51,028 nucleotides of DNA, taken from positions 1-51,028 of the forward strand of contig NZ_RWJX01000027.1 of the NCBI RefSeq assembly GCF_004123805.1, given 5' to 3'. Below the pieces are notes generated by a model. The model searched no databases. It saw only the letters and a list, made by a program, of their open reading frames with translations, and was not told the DNA's origin. Numbering within the stretch: the first letter of the stretch is position 1; each line of letters starts with the position of its first letter. Source of the stretch: Cellulomonas endophytica (GTDB lineage: Bacteria; Actinomycetota; Actinomycetes; Actinomycetales; Cellulomonadaceae). Below are positions 33,169 to 42,075 of this stretch, in pieces. A program made the position numbers and the translations under genes.

Positions 33169-34269
33169 GTGGACACCCCCGCCCTGCCCGAGCGCACGCG
33201 CATGGCCGACCTCGCCGAGCTCGCCGGCGTCAGCACGGCGACGGTCTCGCGCGTGCTCAACGGCAAGCACGGCGTCTCGACGCAGGCCCGCCAGGCGGTG
33301 CTCGCCGCGCTCGACGTGCTCGGCTACGAGCGCCCCGAGAAGCTGCGCACCCGGTCCGTCGGGCTCGTCGGTCTCATCGTCCCGGAGCTGAGCAACCCGG
33401 TCTTCCCGGCGTTCGCGCAGGTCATCGAGACGATGCTCACCGAGCGCGGCTACACGCCGCTGCTGTGCACCCAGTCCCCCGGCAGCACCACGGAGGACCA
33501 GTACGTCGACGTGCTCCTCGAGCACGGGGTGGCCGGCATCATCTTCGTCTCCGGCCTGCACGCCGACACGGCGGCCTCGACGGACCGCTACGAGCGCCTG
33601 CTCCAGCGCAAGGTCCCGGTCGTCTTCGTCAACGGCGCCGCCGCCGGGATCGCGGCCCCGACCGTCTCCACCGACGACGCGGCGGCGATCGACCTCGCCG
33701 TGCGGCACCTCGTGCAGCTCGGGCACCGGCGCATCGGCCTGGCGACGGGCCCGCAGCGCTTCCTGCCGGCGCAGCGCAAGCACGCCGCGTTCGTGCGCAA
33801 CCTGCGCGAGCAGCTCGACGTCGACGACCCCGAGGAGCACGTGGTCTCCACGCTGTTCACCGTCGAGGGCGGCCAGGCCGCGGCGCAGCAGCTCCTCGCG
33901 ACGGGGCACACCGCCATGGTGTGCAGCTCGGACCTCATGGCCCTCGGCGCCGTGCGCGCCGCGCGCTCGCTCGGCCTCGACGTGCCGCGCGACCTGTCCG
34001 TCGTCGGGTTCGACGACTCCCCGCTCGTGCCGTTCACCGACCCGCCGCTCACCACCGTGCGCCAGCCCGTGCAGGCCATGGGGCACGCCGCGGTGAGCGC
34101 GCTCGTCGCCGAGATCTCCCGCAGCAGCGCCGCCACCACGGAGCTGCTCTTCCAGCCCGAGCTCATCGTGCGCGGCTCCACCGGCCCCGCACCCCTGCGC
34201 GCCGCGGACGCCCCCACGGGCACCCGGCCGGCCGGCACGCGCGTGCCGGCCCACCGCGCCGGCGCCTGA
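33169..34269 (+). CDS. malR: LacI family maltose regulator (MalR/Reg1-like)
   Basis: 366 residues from GTG 33169, chosen because a strong GAGGAGG site (33158-33164) sits four bases before it and the operator lies further upstream. HTH at about 11-32 (MADLAELAGVSTATVSRVLN). The effector domain shows VGLVGLIVPELSNPVFPAFA, GYTPLLCTQSPGS, FVSGLHADTAAST and VGFDDSPLVPFTDPPLTTV, a close match to Streptomyces MalR/Reg1 proteins. It should repress malEFG and the downstream alpha-glucosidase in the absence of maltodextrin. The alpha-glucosidase gene follows after 32 bp and is probably co-transcribed. Confidence 0.9.
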   Translation: MDTPALPERTRMADLAELAGVSTATVSRVLNGKHGVSTQARQAVLAALDVLGYERPEKLRTRSVGLVGLIVPELSNPVFPAFAQVIETMLTERGYTPLLCTQSPGSTTEDQYVDVLLEHGVAGIIFVSGLHADTAASTDRYERLLQRKVPVVFVNGAAAGIAAPTVSTDDAAAIDLAVRHLVQLGHRRIGLATGPQRFLPAQRKHAAFVRNLREQLDVDDPEEHVVSTLFTVEGGQAAAQQLLATGHTAMVCSSDLMALGAVRAARSLGLDVPRDLSVVGFDDSPLVPFTDPPLTTVRQPVQAMGHAAVSALVAEISRSSAATTELLFQPELIVRGSTGPAPLRAADAPTGTRPAGTRVPAHRAGA

Positions 34270-34301
34270 GCCAGCCCACCCCCACCGACGGAGGACCCCT
34301 C

Positions 34302-36215
34302 GTGACCTCGCACGCCCCCGCGCGCCCCGACGCCGCCGCCACCACCGCCGCCGGCACCGCCCCCGGACCGGTCGAGGACGGCCTCGTCCACCCCGCCGAC
34401 GGGCCCGGGGGCGCCTGGTGGCGCCACGCCGTCATCTACCAGGTGTACCCGCGGTCCTTCGCGGACGCCTCGGGCGACGGCATCGGCGACCTGCCCGGCA
34501 TCACCGCACGCCTGGACCACCTCGTCGAGCTCGGCGTCGACGCCGTCTGGCTGTCGCCGTTCTACCGCTCGCCCCAGAACGACGCGGGCTACGACGTCAG
34601 CGACTACCGGGACGTGGACCCGCTGTTCGGCACGCTCGAGGACGCCGACGCGCTCGTCGCCCGGGCCCACGAGCTCGGCCTGCGCGTCGTCGTCGACCTC
34701 GTCCCCAACCACACCTCGGCCGACCACGCGTGGTTCCAGGAGGCGCTCGCCGCCCCGCCCGGCTCCCCCGCCCGCGACCGCTACCTCTTCCGCGACGGCC
34801 GCGGACCGGGCGGCGACGAGCCCCCCAACAACTGGTCGTCCATCTTCGGCGGCCGTGCCTGGACGCGGACGACGAACGCCGACGGCACGCCGGGCCAGTG
34901 GTACCTGCACCTGTTCGACGCCACGCAGCCCGACCTCGACTGGTCGAACCCGCAGGTGCGGGACGAGTTCGAGGACGTCCTGCGCTTCTGGCTCGACCGC
35001 GGCGTCGACGGCTTCCGGATCGACGTCGCCCACGGTCTCGTGAAGGCCGAGGGCCTGCCGGACTGGGCCGGGCACGTGCGGATGGTCGACGGGGCCGAGG
35101 ACGACCCGGTCGCCGCCGTGGACGACGCGACCGAGGCGCACCCGAACCCCATCTTCGACCAGGACGGCGTGCACGAGGTCTACCGGGCCTGGCGCCGGGT
35201 GCTCGACGCCTACGACGGCGACCGCGCCATGGTCGCCGAGGCCTGGGTCGAGCCCCTGTCCCGCCTCGCGCTGTACGTGCGGCCCGACGAGCTGCAGACG
35301 GCCTTCAACTTCGCGTTCCTCGTCGCCGGCTGGGACGCCGGGGCGCTGCGCCGCGTGGTCACCGCCTCCTACGCGGCGAACGACGAGGTGGGCGCGCCGA
35401 CGACCTGGGTCCTGTCCAACCACGACGTGGTCCGGCACGCGACCCGGTTCGGGCTGCCCGACCCGACGGAGCGCCCCAACGGCATCGGGCCCGACGACGT
35501 CCAGCCCGACCCCGTGGTGGGGCTGCAGCGCGCCCGCGCCGCGTCGCTGGTGCTGCTCGGCCTGCCCGGCTCCGCGTACCTCTACCAGGGCGAGGAGCTC
35601 GGCCTGCCCGACCACACGGAGCTCGACCCCGCCGTCCGCCAGGACCCCGCCTTCTTCCGCACGGGCGGCGAGGAGCTCGGCCGCGACGGCTGCCGCGTGC
35701 CCCTGCCGTGGTCGGCCGACCCGGCGGCGCCGGCGGCGGGCTTCTCCCCCACGGGCGAGAGCTGGCTCCCCCAGCCCGCGGGCTGGGGGCAGTACGCCGC
35801 GGAGGCGCAGCGCGGCGTGCCGGGCTCGACCTTCGAGACGTACCGCGCCGCCCTGCGGGTGCGGCGCGAGCTCGACCTCGGCAGCGGCGACCTCACGTGG
35901 GTGCTGCTCGGCCCGGACGCCGTGGGCGCGCCGGAGGCCGGCACCGGGTCCGTCACCCCCGTGACCCCGGGCACGGCGGAGGGGCGCGAGCCGCACGGCC
36001 TGGCCACCGAGCACGGCGACGACCCCGGCGCCGGGCGTCACGGGGTCCTCGCCTTCCGCAACGGCCCGGCGCTCGTCGTGGCGAACGTCGGCTGCGACCC
36101 GACCCCGCTGCCCGCGGGGGCCGAGGTGCTCGTCGCCTCCGGGCCGCTCGGCGGCGACGGCGACCACGCCGTGCTGCCGACGGACACCACCGTCTGGCTG
36201 CGCCTGCCGGCCTGA
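34302..36215 (+). CDS. aglA: GH13 alpha-glucosidase (AglA-type)
   Basis: 637 residues from GTG 34302 with GGAGGA upstream. A low-complexity N-terminal stretch (about 1-42) precedes WWRHAVIYQVYPRSFADASG, the classic start of oligo-1,6-glucosidase/alpha-glucosidase enzymes. Catalytic regions: VVDLVPNHTSADH (I), VDGFRIDVAHGLVK with nucleophile Asp (II), AMVAEAWVEP with acid/base Glu (III) and WVLSNHDVVRH (IV). It releases glucose from the maltose and short maltodextrins imported by MalEFG. A Gly/Thr-rich stretch (about 545-585) interrupts the C-terminal domain. Convergent with the permease gene. Confidence 0.92.
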   Translation: MTSHAPARPDAAATTAAGTAPGPVEDGLVHPADGPGGAWWRHAVIYQVYPRSFADASGDGIGDLPGITARLDHLVELGVDAVWLSPFYRSPQNDAGYDVSDYRDVDPLFGTLEDADALVARAHELGLRVVVDLVPNHTSADHAWFQEALAAPPGSPARDRYLFRDGRGPGGDEPPNNWSSIFGGRAWTRTTNADGTPGQWYLHLFDATQPDLDWSNPQVRDEFEDVLRFWLDRGVDGFRIDVAHGLVKAEGLPDWAGHVRMVDGAEDDPVAAVDDATEAHPNPIFDQDGVHEVYRAWRRVLDAYDGDRAMVAEAWVEPLSRLALYVRPDELQTAFNFAFLVAGWDAGALRRVVTASYAANDEVGAPTTWVLSNHDVVRHATRFGLPDPTERPNGIGPDDVQPDPVVGLQRARAASLVLLGLPGSAYLYQGEELGLPDHTELDPAVRQDPAFFRTGGEELGRDGCRVPLPWSADPAAPAAGFSPTGESWLPQPAGWGQYAAEAQRGVPGSTFETYRAALRVRRELDLGSGDLTWVLLGPDAVGAPEAGTGSVTPVTPGTAEGREPHGLATEHGDDPGAGRHGVLAFRNGPALVVANVGCDPTPLPAGAEVLVASGPLGGDGDHAVLPTDTTVWLRLPA

Positions 36216-36243
36216 GGTCCCGCCGCCGGCGGCGTCAGCGGCG

Positions 36244-37371
36244 TCAGCCGACGAGCGCCAGCGCCAGCGTGGCCCCGACGACGACCACCGGGGCCAGCAG
36301 CACGCCCTGGAGGACGACCGCCCGCACGGGCACGTCGAGCAGGACCTGCCGGCACCGCTGCCACCACAGGACGGTCGCGAGCGACCCCCACGGCGTGAGC
36401 AGCGGGCCGACGCCGGTCCCGACGAGCACGGCGGCGACCCGCAGCGGGTCGCCGGCGGCCGCGGGCTCCAGCGCGAGGTAGGCGGGCAGGTTGTTCACCG
36501 CGTTCGCCGCGAGGGCGGCCGTCGCGGCCAGCCGCAGGAGCGCGCCCGGGCCCGTGCCGTCGCCGGCGGCGACCGCGAGCGCCTCCCCCAGCCCCGCGAC
36601 GTGCGCGGCCTCGACGGCGGCGAAGAGCCCGGCGACGACGAGCAGCGTCCGCCACGGCACGAGGTCGGCGGGCGGGACCGGCAGGGGGCGGCGGCGCACC
36701 CGCGTCGCGACGAGGAGCGCGATCGCGGCGACGAGGGCGGCGGCGGCCGTCGGCAGCCCGAGGACGAAGGCCACCCCGAGGAGCCCCACGACGACCGCCG
36801 TGGCCCGCAGCAGGGGCGCGTCCGGGACGGGCCGGGACGGCGCGAGGCCGTAGCGACCGGCGACCGCCCGGCGGTCCCGCACCGCCAGCAGCGCCACCGT
36901 CAGCACGACCGCCACCGCCGCGGGCGCGGCCAGCAGGGGCGCGAACGCGGCGTCCGCCCGCCGCAGGGCGTCCTGCGCGAGCAGGTTCGTGAGGTTGGAG
37001 ACGGGCAGCACGAGCGAGGCCGTGTTGGCGAGCGCGAGCACGAGGAGCGCGAAGGGCAGGGGCGACGAGCCCGTGCGCCGTGCCAGCGCGACGACCACGG
37101 GCGTGAGCAGCACCGCCGTCGTGTCGAGCGAGAGCACGGCCGTCGACAGCACCGCGAGGACGACGACGAGCGCCCACAGCACGGGCCGCCGACCCCGGCC
37201 GGCGCGCGCCGCCACGTCGGCCGCCGCGGCGAACAGGCCCGCGCCGGCGCACAGCTCCGCGACGACGGTGAGCGCCGCGACGAGCGCGAGGACCGGCAGC
37301 GTCCTCCTCGCGAGCGCGAGGGCGGCGCCCCCCGGCAGGGCGCCGGTCGCCAGCAGCACCCCGACGAGCAC
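36244..37371 (-). CDS. ArsB/SLC13-type anion permease
   Basis: 375 residues from the first usable in-frame GTG (37371). Membrane protein of about 10-11 helices with the ArsB/CitMHS signatures LSTAVLSLDTTAVLLTPVVV, LANTASLVLPVSNLTNLLA and, in the second half, ANAVNNLPAYLAL and TGVGPLLTPWGSLATVLWW. The transport substrate could be arsenite or another oxyanion; no arsR or arsC is adjacent. The open frame runs upstream through RVPWWALAVV into the catalase gene, and the first TM helix is cut short by this start, so a non-canonical CTG at 37455, overlapping the catalase TGA, is a real possibility. Confidence 0.75.
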   Translation of the reverse strand: MLVGVLLATGALPGGAALALARRTLPVLALVAALTVVAELCAGAGLFAAAADVAARAGRGRRPVLWALVVVLAVLSTAVLSLDTTAVLLTPVVVALARRTGSSPLPFALLVLALANTASLVLPVSNLTNLLAQDALRRADAAFAPLLAAPAAVAVVLTVALLAVRDRRAVAGRYGLAPSRPVPDAPLLRATAVVVGLLGVAFVLGLPTAAAALVAAIALLVATRVRRRPLPVPPADLVPWRTLLVVAGLFAAVEAAHVAGLGEALAVAAGDGTGPGALLRLAATAALAANAVNNLPAYLALEPAAAGDPLRVAAVLVGTGVGPLLTPWGSLATVLWWQRCRQVLLDVPVRAVVLQGVLLAPVVVVGATLALALVG

Positions 37372-37451
37372 GACGGCGAGCGCCCACCACGGGACACGAC
37401 GAGGACCCGGCCGCCGTGGCGACCGGGTCCCCGTCCCGTCGGTGCTCGTCC

Positions 37452-39110
37452 TCAGCCGGCGACGACGACGTGCTCGTTGGGCACGCAGTGCGTCATGACG
37501 TGGCCCGTGACGTCCCGCGGGCCGTTCTTGCCGAGGTTCGCCAGGCGGTCCAGCTCCTCGTCGGACAGGGTCTGGCTCTGCAGCGGCGGCAGGTGCCGGA
37601 CGTCGTCGGGCGAGATCCCCAGGCCGTCGCCGACGCGCAGGCCGAGCTCGTCCTCGCACAGGAGCAGGTGCCAGACCATCCGCTCCTGGATGGGGCGGTC
37701 GCACTGGAGCAGCGCGGTGGTGAGGTTGAGGACGAGGTCGTCCTTCTCCCACTGCTCGGACAGCTGGTACCGCTCGCCGGCCTGCGCGTAGTCGTTCGTG
37801 CGCGGGATCCGCTTCCGGGTGAGGCGGCCGGTGATCTCCGGGCCCTGGTCGTCGTGCGTCGGGTAGGTCGCCTCGCGCAGGCCCCCGGTGATGGAGGGCT
37901 CGTAGTTCACGTGGGGGTTCGCGCCCACGTCGTCGCGGCCCATCGACATCTGGCCGCCCTGCTGGTTGGTGTGCACCGGCACCTTGGGCTGGTTCACGGG
38001 CACCTGCAGGTAGTTCGGCCCGACGCGGTGGCGCTGCGTGTCCGAGTAGGAGAACGTCCGGCCGACGAGCATCTTGTCGTCGGAGAAGTCCAGCCCGTCG
38101 ACGAGCACGCCCGTGCCGAAGGCGATCTGCTCGTTCTCGGCGAAGTTGTCGCTGACGTTGCGATCGAGCACCATCCGGCCGACGGGACGCAGCGGGAAGG
38201 CCTCCTCGGGCCAGACCTTCGTGTCGTCGAGCGGGTCGAAGTCGAGCTCGGGGTGCTCGTCGTCGCTCATGATCTGGACGTGGAGCTCCCACTCGGGGAA
38301 GTCGCCCGCCTCGATGGCGTCGTAGAGGTCCTTCGTGTGGGCACCCAGGGTCTGCGCCTGGACGGCGGCCGCGTCCGCGGCGGTCCACGACTTCACGCCC
38401 TGCTTCGGCAGCCAGTGGTACTTCACCAGCACCGTCCCGCCGTCGGCGTCGACCCACTTGTAGGTGTTCACGCCGAAGCCCTGCATCGTCCGGTAGGAGG
38501 CCGGCGTGCCGCGCGGGCCGAAGACGAGCGTGACCATGTGCATGGCCTCGGGCGTCTGGCTGAAGAAGTCGAAGGCGCGGTTGGCGACGTTCGCCTCGAA
38601 CGTCACCGGGTCCGGCTTCTGGGAGTGGATGAAGTCCGGGAACTTGATGGCGTCGCGGATGAAGAAGACGCCGAGGTTGTTCCCCACGAGGTCCCAGTTG
38701 CCGTCCTCCGTGTAGAACTTCACGGCGAAGCCGCGGGGGTCGCGCGCCGCCTCGGAGGAGTCGCGGCCGCCGGCGACGGTCGAGAAGCGCACCGCGACGT
38801 CCGTGCGCTTCCCCTTCTCCTGGAACAGCTTCGCGCGGGTGTACCGGCTGATCGGCTCGTCGCCGAGGGAGCCGTACGCCTCGAAGTACCCGAAGGCGGT
38901 GGTGCCGCGCGCGTGCACGACGCGCTCCGGGACCCGCTCGCGGTCGAAATGGCTGATCTTCTCGAGGAACTGGTAGTTCTCGAGCGTCGCGGGACCGCGG
39001 GCGCCGACCGTCCGCTGGTTCTGGTTGTCGTAGACGGGGTGGCCCTGGCGGTTGGTCAGCACGGGGCGGTCGTCGTCGGGGGCGGACGGCTGGGAGGCGA
39101 CGTCGGTCAT
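37452..39110 (-). CDS. katA: monofunctional haem catalase
   Basis: 552 residues, ATG start with AGAGGA upstream. Catalytic His in [17 protein letters not shown] (about 66), Asn in [13 protein letters not shown] (about 138) and the haem-ligand Tyr in [17 protein letters not shown] (about 350) are all present. Small-subunit clade 3-like core with a C-terminal tail rich in acidic residues. It disproportionates hydrogen peroxide. The adjacent Fur-family gene upstream, 64 bp away on the same strand, is the common regulator-catalase arrangement of Actinobacteria. Confidence 0.96.
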   Translation of the reverse strand: MTDVASQPSAPDDDRPVLTNRQGHPVYDNQNQRTVGARGPATLENYQFLEKISHFDRERVPERVVHARGTTAFGYFEAYGSLGDEPISRYTRAKLFQEKGKRTDVAVRFSTVAGGRDSSEAARDPRGFAVKFYTEDGNWDLVGNNLGVFFIRDAIKFPDFIHSQKPDPVTFEANVANRAFDFFSQTPEAMHMVTLVFGPRGTPASYRTMQGFGVNTYKWVDADGGTVLVKYHWLPKQGVKSWTAADAAAVQAQTLGAHTKDLYDAIEAGDFPEWELHVQIMSDDEHPELDFDPLDDTKVWPEEAFPLRPVGRMVLDRNVSDNFAENEQIAFGTGVLVDGLDFSDDKMLVGRTFSYSDTQRHRVGPNYLQVPVNQPKVPVHTNQQGGQMSMGRDDVGANPHVNYEPSITGGLREATYPTHDDQGPEITGRLTRKRIPRTNDYAQAGERYQLSEQWEKDDLVLNLTTALLQCDRPIQERMVWHLLLCEDELGLRVGDGLGISPDDVRHLPPLQSQTLSDEELDRLANLGKNGPRDVTGHVMTHCVPNEHVVVAG

Positions 39111-39174
39111 GGGGTCCTCTCGGTGGTGGCGCCCGGCCGGGTGCCGGGTGCTCGCGGTCCTGGGGGGTGCTGCG

Positions 39175-39642
39175 TCAGGGCGCTGCCGGCGTGCGGCAGG
39201 CCGGGCACAGCCCCCAGAACGTCACCTCCGCCTCGTCGAGCGCGAAGCCCCGGTCGTCGTCGGGGCGCAGGCACGGCGCGGAGCCGTGCGTGCAGTCGAC
39301 GTCGACCATCGTGCCGCAGCCGCGGCAGACGAGGTGGTGGTGGTTGTCCCCCACGCGGCTCTCGAAGCGCGCGGGGTGGCCGGCGGGCTCGATCCGCCGC
39401 AGGAGGCCTGCGGCGGTGAGCGCGTCGAGGCAGTCGTAGACCGCCTGGGTGGACACGGCGCCGAGGCGGGCGCGGGTCGCGCGCTCGACCTGGGCGGCCG
39501 TCAGGTGCGGGTGGCCGGACACGTCGCCGGGGGCGCCGTGGCCGACGCGGCCCGCCGCGTCGAGGATCTCGAGCACCGCGGTCCGCTGGCTGGTGACGCG
39601 CAGACCGGCTGCGCGCAGCCGCCCCACCACGTCCGTCGCCAT
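39175..39642 (-). CDS. furA: Fur-family peroxide/metal-responsive repressor (FurA/PerR-like)
   Basis: 155 residues from ATG 39642. Winged-helix N-terminal half ([37 protein letters not shown]) and metal-binding C-terminal half with [19 protein letters not shown] and a second pair CPAC; this is the structural Cys4 zinc site plus the regulatory His/Asp/Glu site. Position directly upstream of katA and the perfect inverted repeat in its own promoter suggest autoregulation and repression of the catalase, released by peroxide. Confidence 0.93.
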   Translation of the reverse strand: MATDVVGRLRAAGLRVTSQRTAVLEILDAAGRVGHGAPGDVSGHPHLTAAQVERATRARLGAVSTQAVYDCLDALTAAGLLRRIEPAGHPARFESRVGDNHHHLVCRGCGTMVDVDCTHGSAPCLRPDDDRGFALDEAEVTFWGLCPACRTPAAP

Positions 39643-39660
39643 GGCGTCACTCTCGCACGC

Positions 39661-39683
39661 TTGTCTGGAACGGGTCCAGACAA
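39661..39683. promoter_or_regulatory. operator of the furA-katA operon: perfect 9-bp inverted repeat
   Basis: TTGTCTGGA-ACGGG-TCCAGACAA; both arms are exact complements, 18 bases before the furA ATG. The centre and arm length suit a Fur-type dimer but the sequence is not the classical Fur or PerR box. Confidence 0.7.
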
Positions 39684-39715
39684 CGGGTGGCGTGTCGCCC
39701 GGCCGGCCTCGCGCT

Positions 39716-39730
39716 GCCCCGATCCGGGGC
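39716..39730 (-). terminator. short hairpin after dus
   Basis: GCCCCG-ATC-CGGGGC, 6-bp stem and 3-nt loop, 11 bases beyond the dus stop codon; possible terminator, no T-tract. Confidence 0.35.
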
Positions 39731-39741
39731 CTCCGTCACCC

Positions 39742-40935
39742 CTAGCCGCCGGAGACGCTGAGCTCGGCCTCCGCGAGGCGGCGGCGGAACTCCTCGGACA
39801 GCTCGCGGGAGTCGAGCCAGCCGTCGGGCACGGCGGGGCGCTTCGGCGATCCCGCGCGGCCACGCGGCCCCTCCGCGGGGCCGCCCGGGTAGGGCTGGTC
39901 CAGGTCGAGCTCGGCGAGCAGGTCGTCGAGCTCGACGAGGGTGCTCACCTGCGCCAGCCGGGCCCGCAGGTCCCCGCCGACGACGTAGCCCTTGAGGTAC
40001 CAGGCCATGTGCTTGCGCATCTCGGACAGCGCCTTGTGCTCGCTGGGGAACACCTCGCACATGAGGACGGCGTGGCGCCGCATCGTCGTCGCGACGTCCC
40101 GCATCCCCGGCCGCACCCGGTCCGGGCGACCGGCGAAGGCCGCCTCGAGGTCGGCGAACAGCCACGGCCGCCCCTGGCACCCGCGCCCGACGACGACCCC
40201 GTCGACGCCCGTGTGGGCGACCATCGCCAGCGCGTCCTCCGCCGACCAGATGTCGCCGTTGCCGAGCACCGGGATGTCCGTGACCGCCTCCTTGAGGGTC
40301 GCGATGGCGTCCCAGTCGGCGGTGCCGCTGTAGTGGTCCGCGGCCGTCCGCCCGTGCAGCGCCACGGCCGAGACGCCGACCTCCTGCGCCGTGAGGCCCG
40401 CCTCGACATAGGTGAGGTGCTCCTCGTCGACGCCCTTGCGCATCTTCACGGTCACGGGCACGTCGGACCCGCGGGCGGCGTCGACCGCGGCGGTGACGAT
40501 GGCACGGAAGAGCTCGCGCTTCCACGGCAGCACGGCACCGCCGCCGCGCTTGGTGACCTTGGGCACCGGGCACCCGAAGTTGAGGTCGACGTGGTCGGCG
40601 CGGTCCTCCTCGACCACCATGCGCACCGCCGCGCCGACCGTCGCCGGGTCGACGCCGTAGACCTGGATGGAGCGCGGCCGGAAGTCCCCGTCGGGCGCGA
40701 TGATGCGCAGCGACTCGACGTTCCGTTCGACGAGCGCCCGCGAGGTCACCATCTCCGCGACGTACAGCCCGGCGCCGCTCTCGCGGCAGAGCCGCCGGAA
40801 CGCGGCGTTGGTGACCCCCGCCATCGGCGCCAGCACCACGGGCGTCTCGCTGACGATCGGCCCGATCCGCAGCGGCGGCAGCACGGGCGCGGGCGCGCCC
40901 CCGGTCACGTCGGTGTCCTCGGCCAGGGTCGTCAC
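39742..40935 (-). CDS. dusB: tRNA-dihydrouridine synthase
   Basis: 397 residues, GTG start preceded by a G run. TIM-barrel flavoprotein: VVLAPMAGVTNAAFRRLCRE at the start, FMN and substrate motifs in VDLNFGCPVPKVTKRGGGAVL with the catalytic Cys (NFGCP), VTVKMRKG, ALHGRTAADHYSG and VVGRGCQGRPWLF. It reduces uridine in the tRNA D-loop with NADPH. It belongs to the conserved housekeeping block with glyS, dgt and dnaG. Confidence 0.95.
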   Translation of the reverse strand: MTTLAEDTDVTGGAPAPVLPPLRIGPIVSETPVVLAPMAGVTNAAFRRLCRESGAGLYVAEMVTSRALVERNVESLRIIAPDGDFRPRSIQVYGVDPATVGAAVRMVVEEDRADHVDLNFGCPVPKVTKRGGGAVLPWKRELFRAIVTAAVDAARGSDVPVTVKMRKGVDEEHLTYVEAGLTAQEVGVSAVALHGRTAADHYSGTADWDAIATLKEAVTDIPVLGNGDIWSAEDALAMVAHTGVDGVVVGRGCQGRPWLFADLEAAFAGRPDRVRPGMRDVATTMRRHAVLMCEVFPSEHKALSEMRKHMAWYLKGYVVGGDLRARLAQVSTLVELDDLLAELDLDQPYPGGPAEGPRGRAGSPKRPAVPDGWLDSRELSEEFRRRLAEAELSVSGG

Positions 40936-41157
40936 CCCCCCATTGTCACCCGCCCCCCGCGCCGCTCGGCGACGCCGCCCTCTGACCGCCGCTGGCCGCG
41001 CTCGGGCCGCCGGATGACGGCGCCGGACCGGCTCACCGAGCAAGGGACACAGTGGCGCCGCCATCCGACCGTCGAGGGCGGCGCCGCGGACGGCGGATGG
41101 CGGCGTCGCGACACCGGTGGCCGGGCGATCGAGTCATGCGTCGACCGGGGCGCCGTG

Positions 41158-42075
41158 TCAGGAGCCGGTGCCGGTGGTGCGGGCACGTCGTCCCGCGGCG
41201 GCCAGGTGCGTGCCGATCGTCGTGACGAGGCGGCCCCTCGGGCCGAGGTCGTGGGCCGTGAAGCGCAGGAGGTCGACCGTGCCGGTGGCGACCACCGCGT
41301 TCTGGCGGCGCCGGTCCGCGAAGACCGCCTCGGGCGTGCCGTGGACCGTCGCGCCGTCGATCTCGGCGACGAGCCACCGCCCGCCGGGCAGGCGCCAGCC
41401 GAGGTCGCCGCGGGCGACGGTGCGACCGTCCGCCGTGCGGACCGGCACCTGCAGCTCGTCGGGCGGGAGGCCGGCATCGGTGAGGTCGAGCCGCGCCCAC
41501 GACTCGAGCGGCGACTGGGACCGCCCGTCGGCGAGGGCGAGCAGAGGTCGTGCCGCCGCGGCCCCTCGTCGCCCCCGCAGCAGCGCGTCCACCGCCGCCA
41601 GGTCGGTCTCGACGAGGAGACGGCGCTGCAGCGCGCTGTCCAGCACCGCGACGCCGTGACGCCGGTCAAGGTGCGGCAGCGCCTGAGCCGTCGCGTGCAC
41701 GGGGGACGCGACGCGCGCCGTGCCGACGCGGACCGTCGGGACGCCCGGGAGGTGCCGCGTGGCGAGGCCCCCGCGCGGGCGCCGGTGGTCGCCGGCGGGC
41801 AGCGCGACCTGCCCGACGATGGTCGGCGGCAGCCCGTGGACCCCCAGCAGGGCGAGCGCGCTGGTGCCCACCGCGACGGCCCTCGGCCCGTACGCCAGGA
41901 GCGCCGCCCAGGCCGCGCGGCAGCGGGCCCGGTCCTCGGCCGTCAGGGGCGACGCGCCCATGCCGGAGCGCCCCAGCTCGCCGGTCGCGTCGACCACCCC
42001 GGAGGTCACGCGCGCGAGGAGGCCGGCCCGCACGAGGGAGGCGACGCGCCACGGGGGACGCCGCCGTCGTCGCAC
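41158..42075 (-). CDS. hypothetical protein with PD-(D/E)XK nuclease-like C-terminal domain (DUF559/AbiEi-like)
   Basis: 305 residues, GTG start without a clear ribosome site, so the N terminus may be shorter or longer. The N-terminal half (about 15-150) resembles the AbiEi-like antitoxin/winged-helix domain common in actinobacterial proteins of this kind (RAGLLARVTSG, VAVGTSALALLGVHGLPP). The C-terminal half has SPLESWARLDLTDAGLPPDELQVPV, a DLGWRLPGG strand and VAEIDGATVHG, which line up with the E, D and E-x-D of the restriction-endonuclease fold seen in DUF559/Vsr-like proteins. Function unknown; it stands alone without a toxin partner. Confidence 0.6.
   Translation of the reverse strand: MRRRRRPPWRVASLVRAGLLARVTSGVVDATGELGRSGMGASPLTAEDRARCRAAWAALLAYGPRAVAVGTSALALLGVHGLPPTIVGQVALPAGDHRRPRGGLATRHLPGVPTVRVGTARVASPVHATAQALPHLDRRHGVAVLDSALQRRLLVETDLAAVDALLRGRRGAAAARPLLALADGRSQSPLESWARLDLTDAGLPPDELQVPVRTADGRTVARGDLGWRLPGGRWLVAEIDGATVHGTPEAVFADRRRQNAVVATGTVDLLRFTAHDLGPRGRLVTTIGTHLAAAGRRARTTGTGS

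Noticed and set aside
27553..34254. Apparent 2,233-residue minus-strand protein
   Set aside because: Only the last 314 residues are a real gene (malG). The rest runs antisense to the regulators and out of frame through malE and malF.
32286..34300. Upstream extension of the alpha-glucosidase frame through both regulators
   Set aside because: The upstream 670 codons are antiparallel to nothing real but out of frame with both LacI genes; the GTG at 34302 has a strong ribosome site.
36221..36234. CGCCGCCGGCGGCG palindrome between aglA and the permease as a bidirectional terminator
   Set aside because: It is a self-complementary word without a loop in a GC-rich region; too short to call a terminator.
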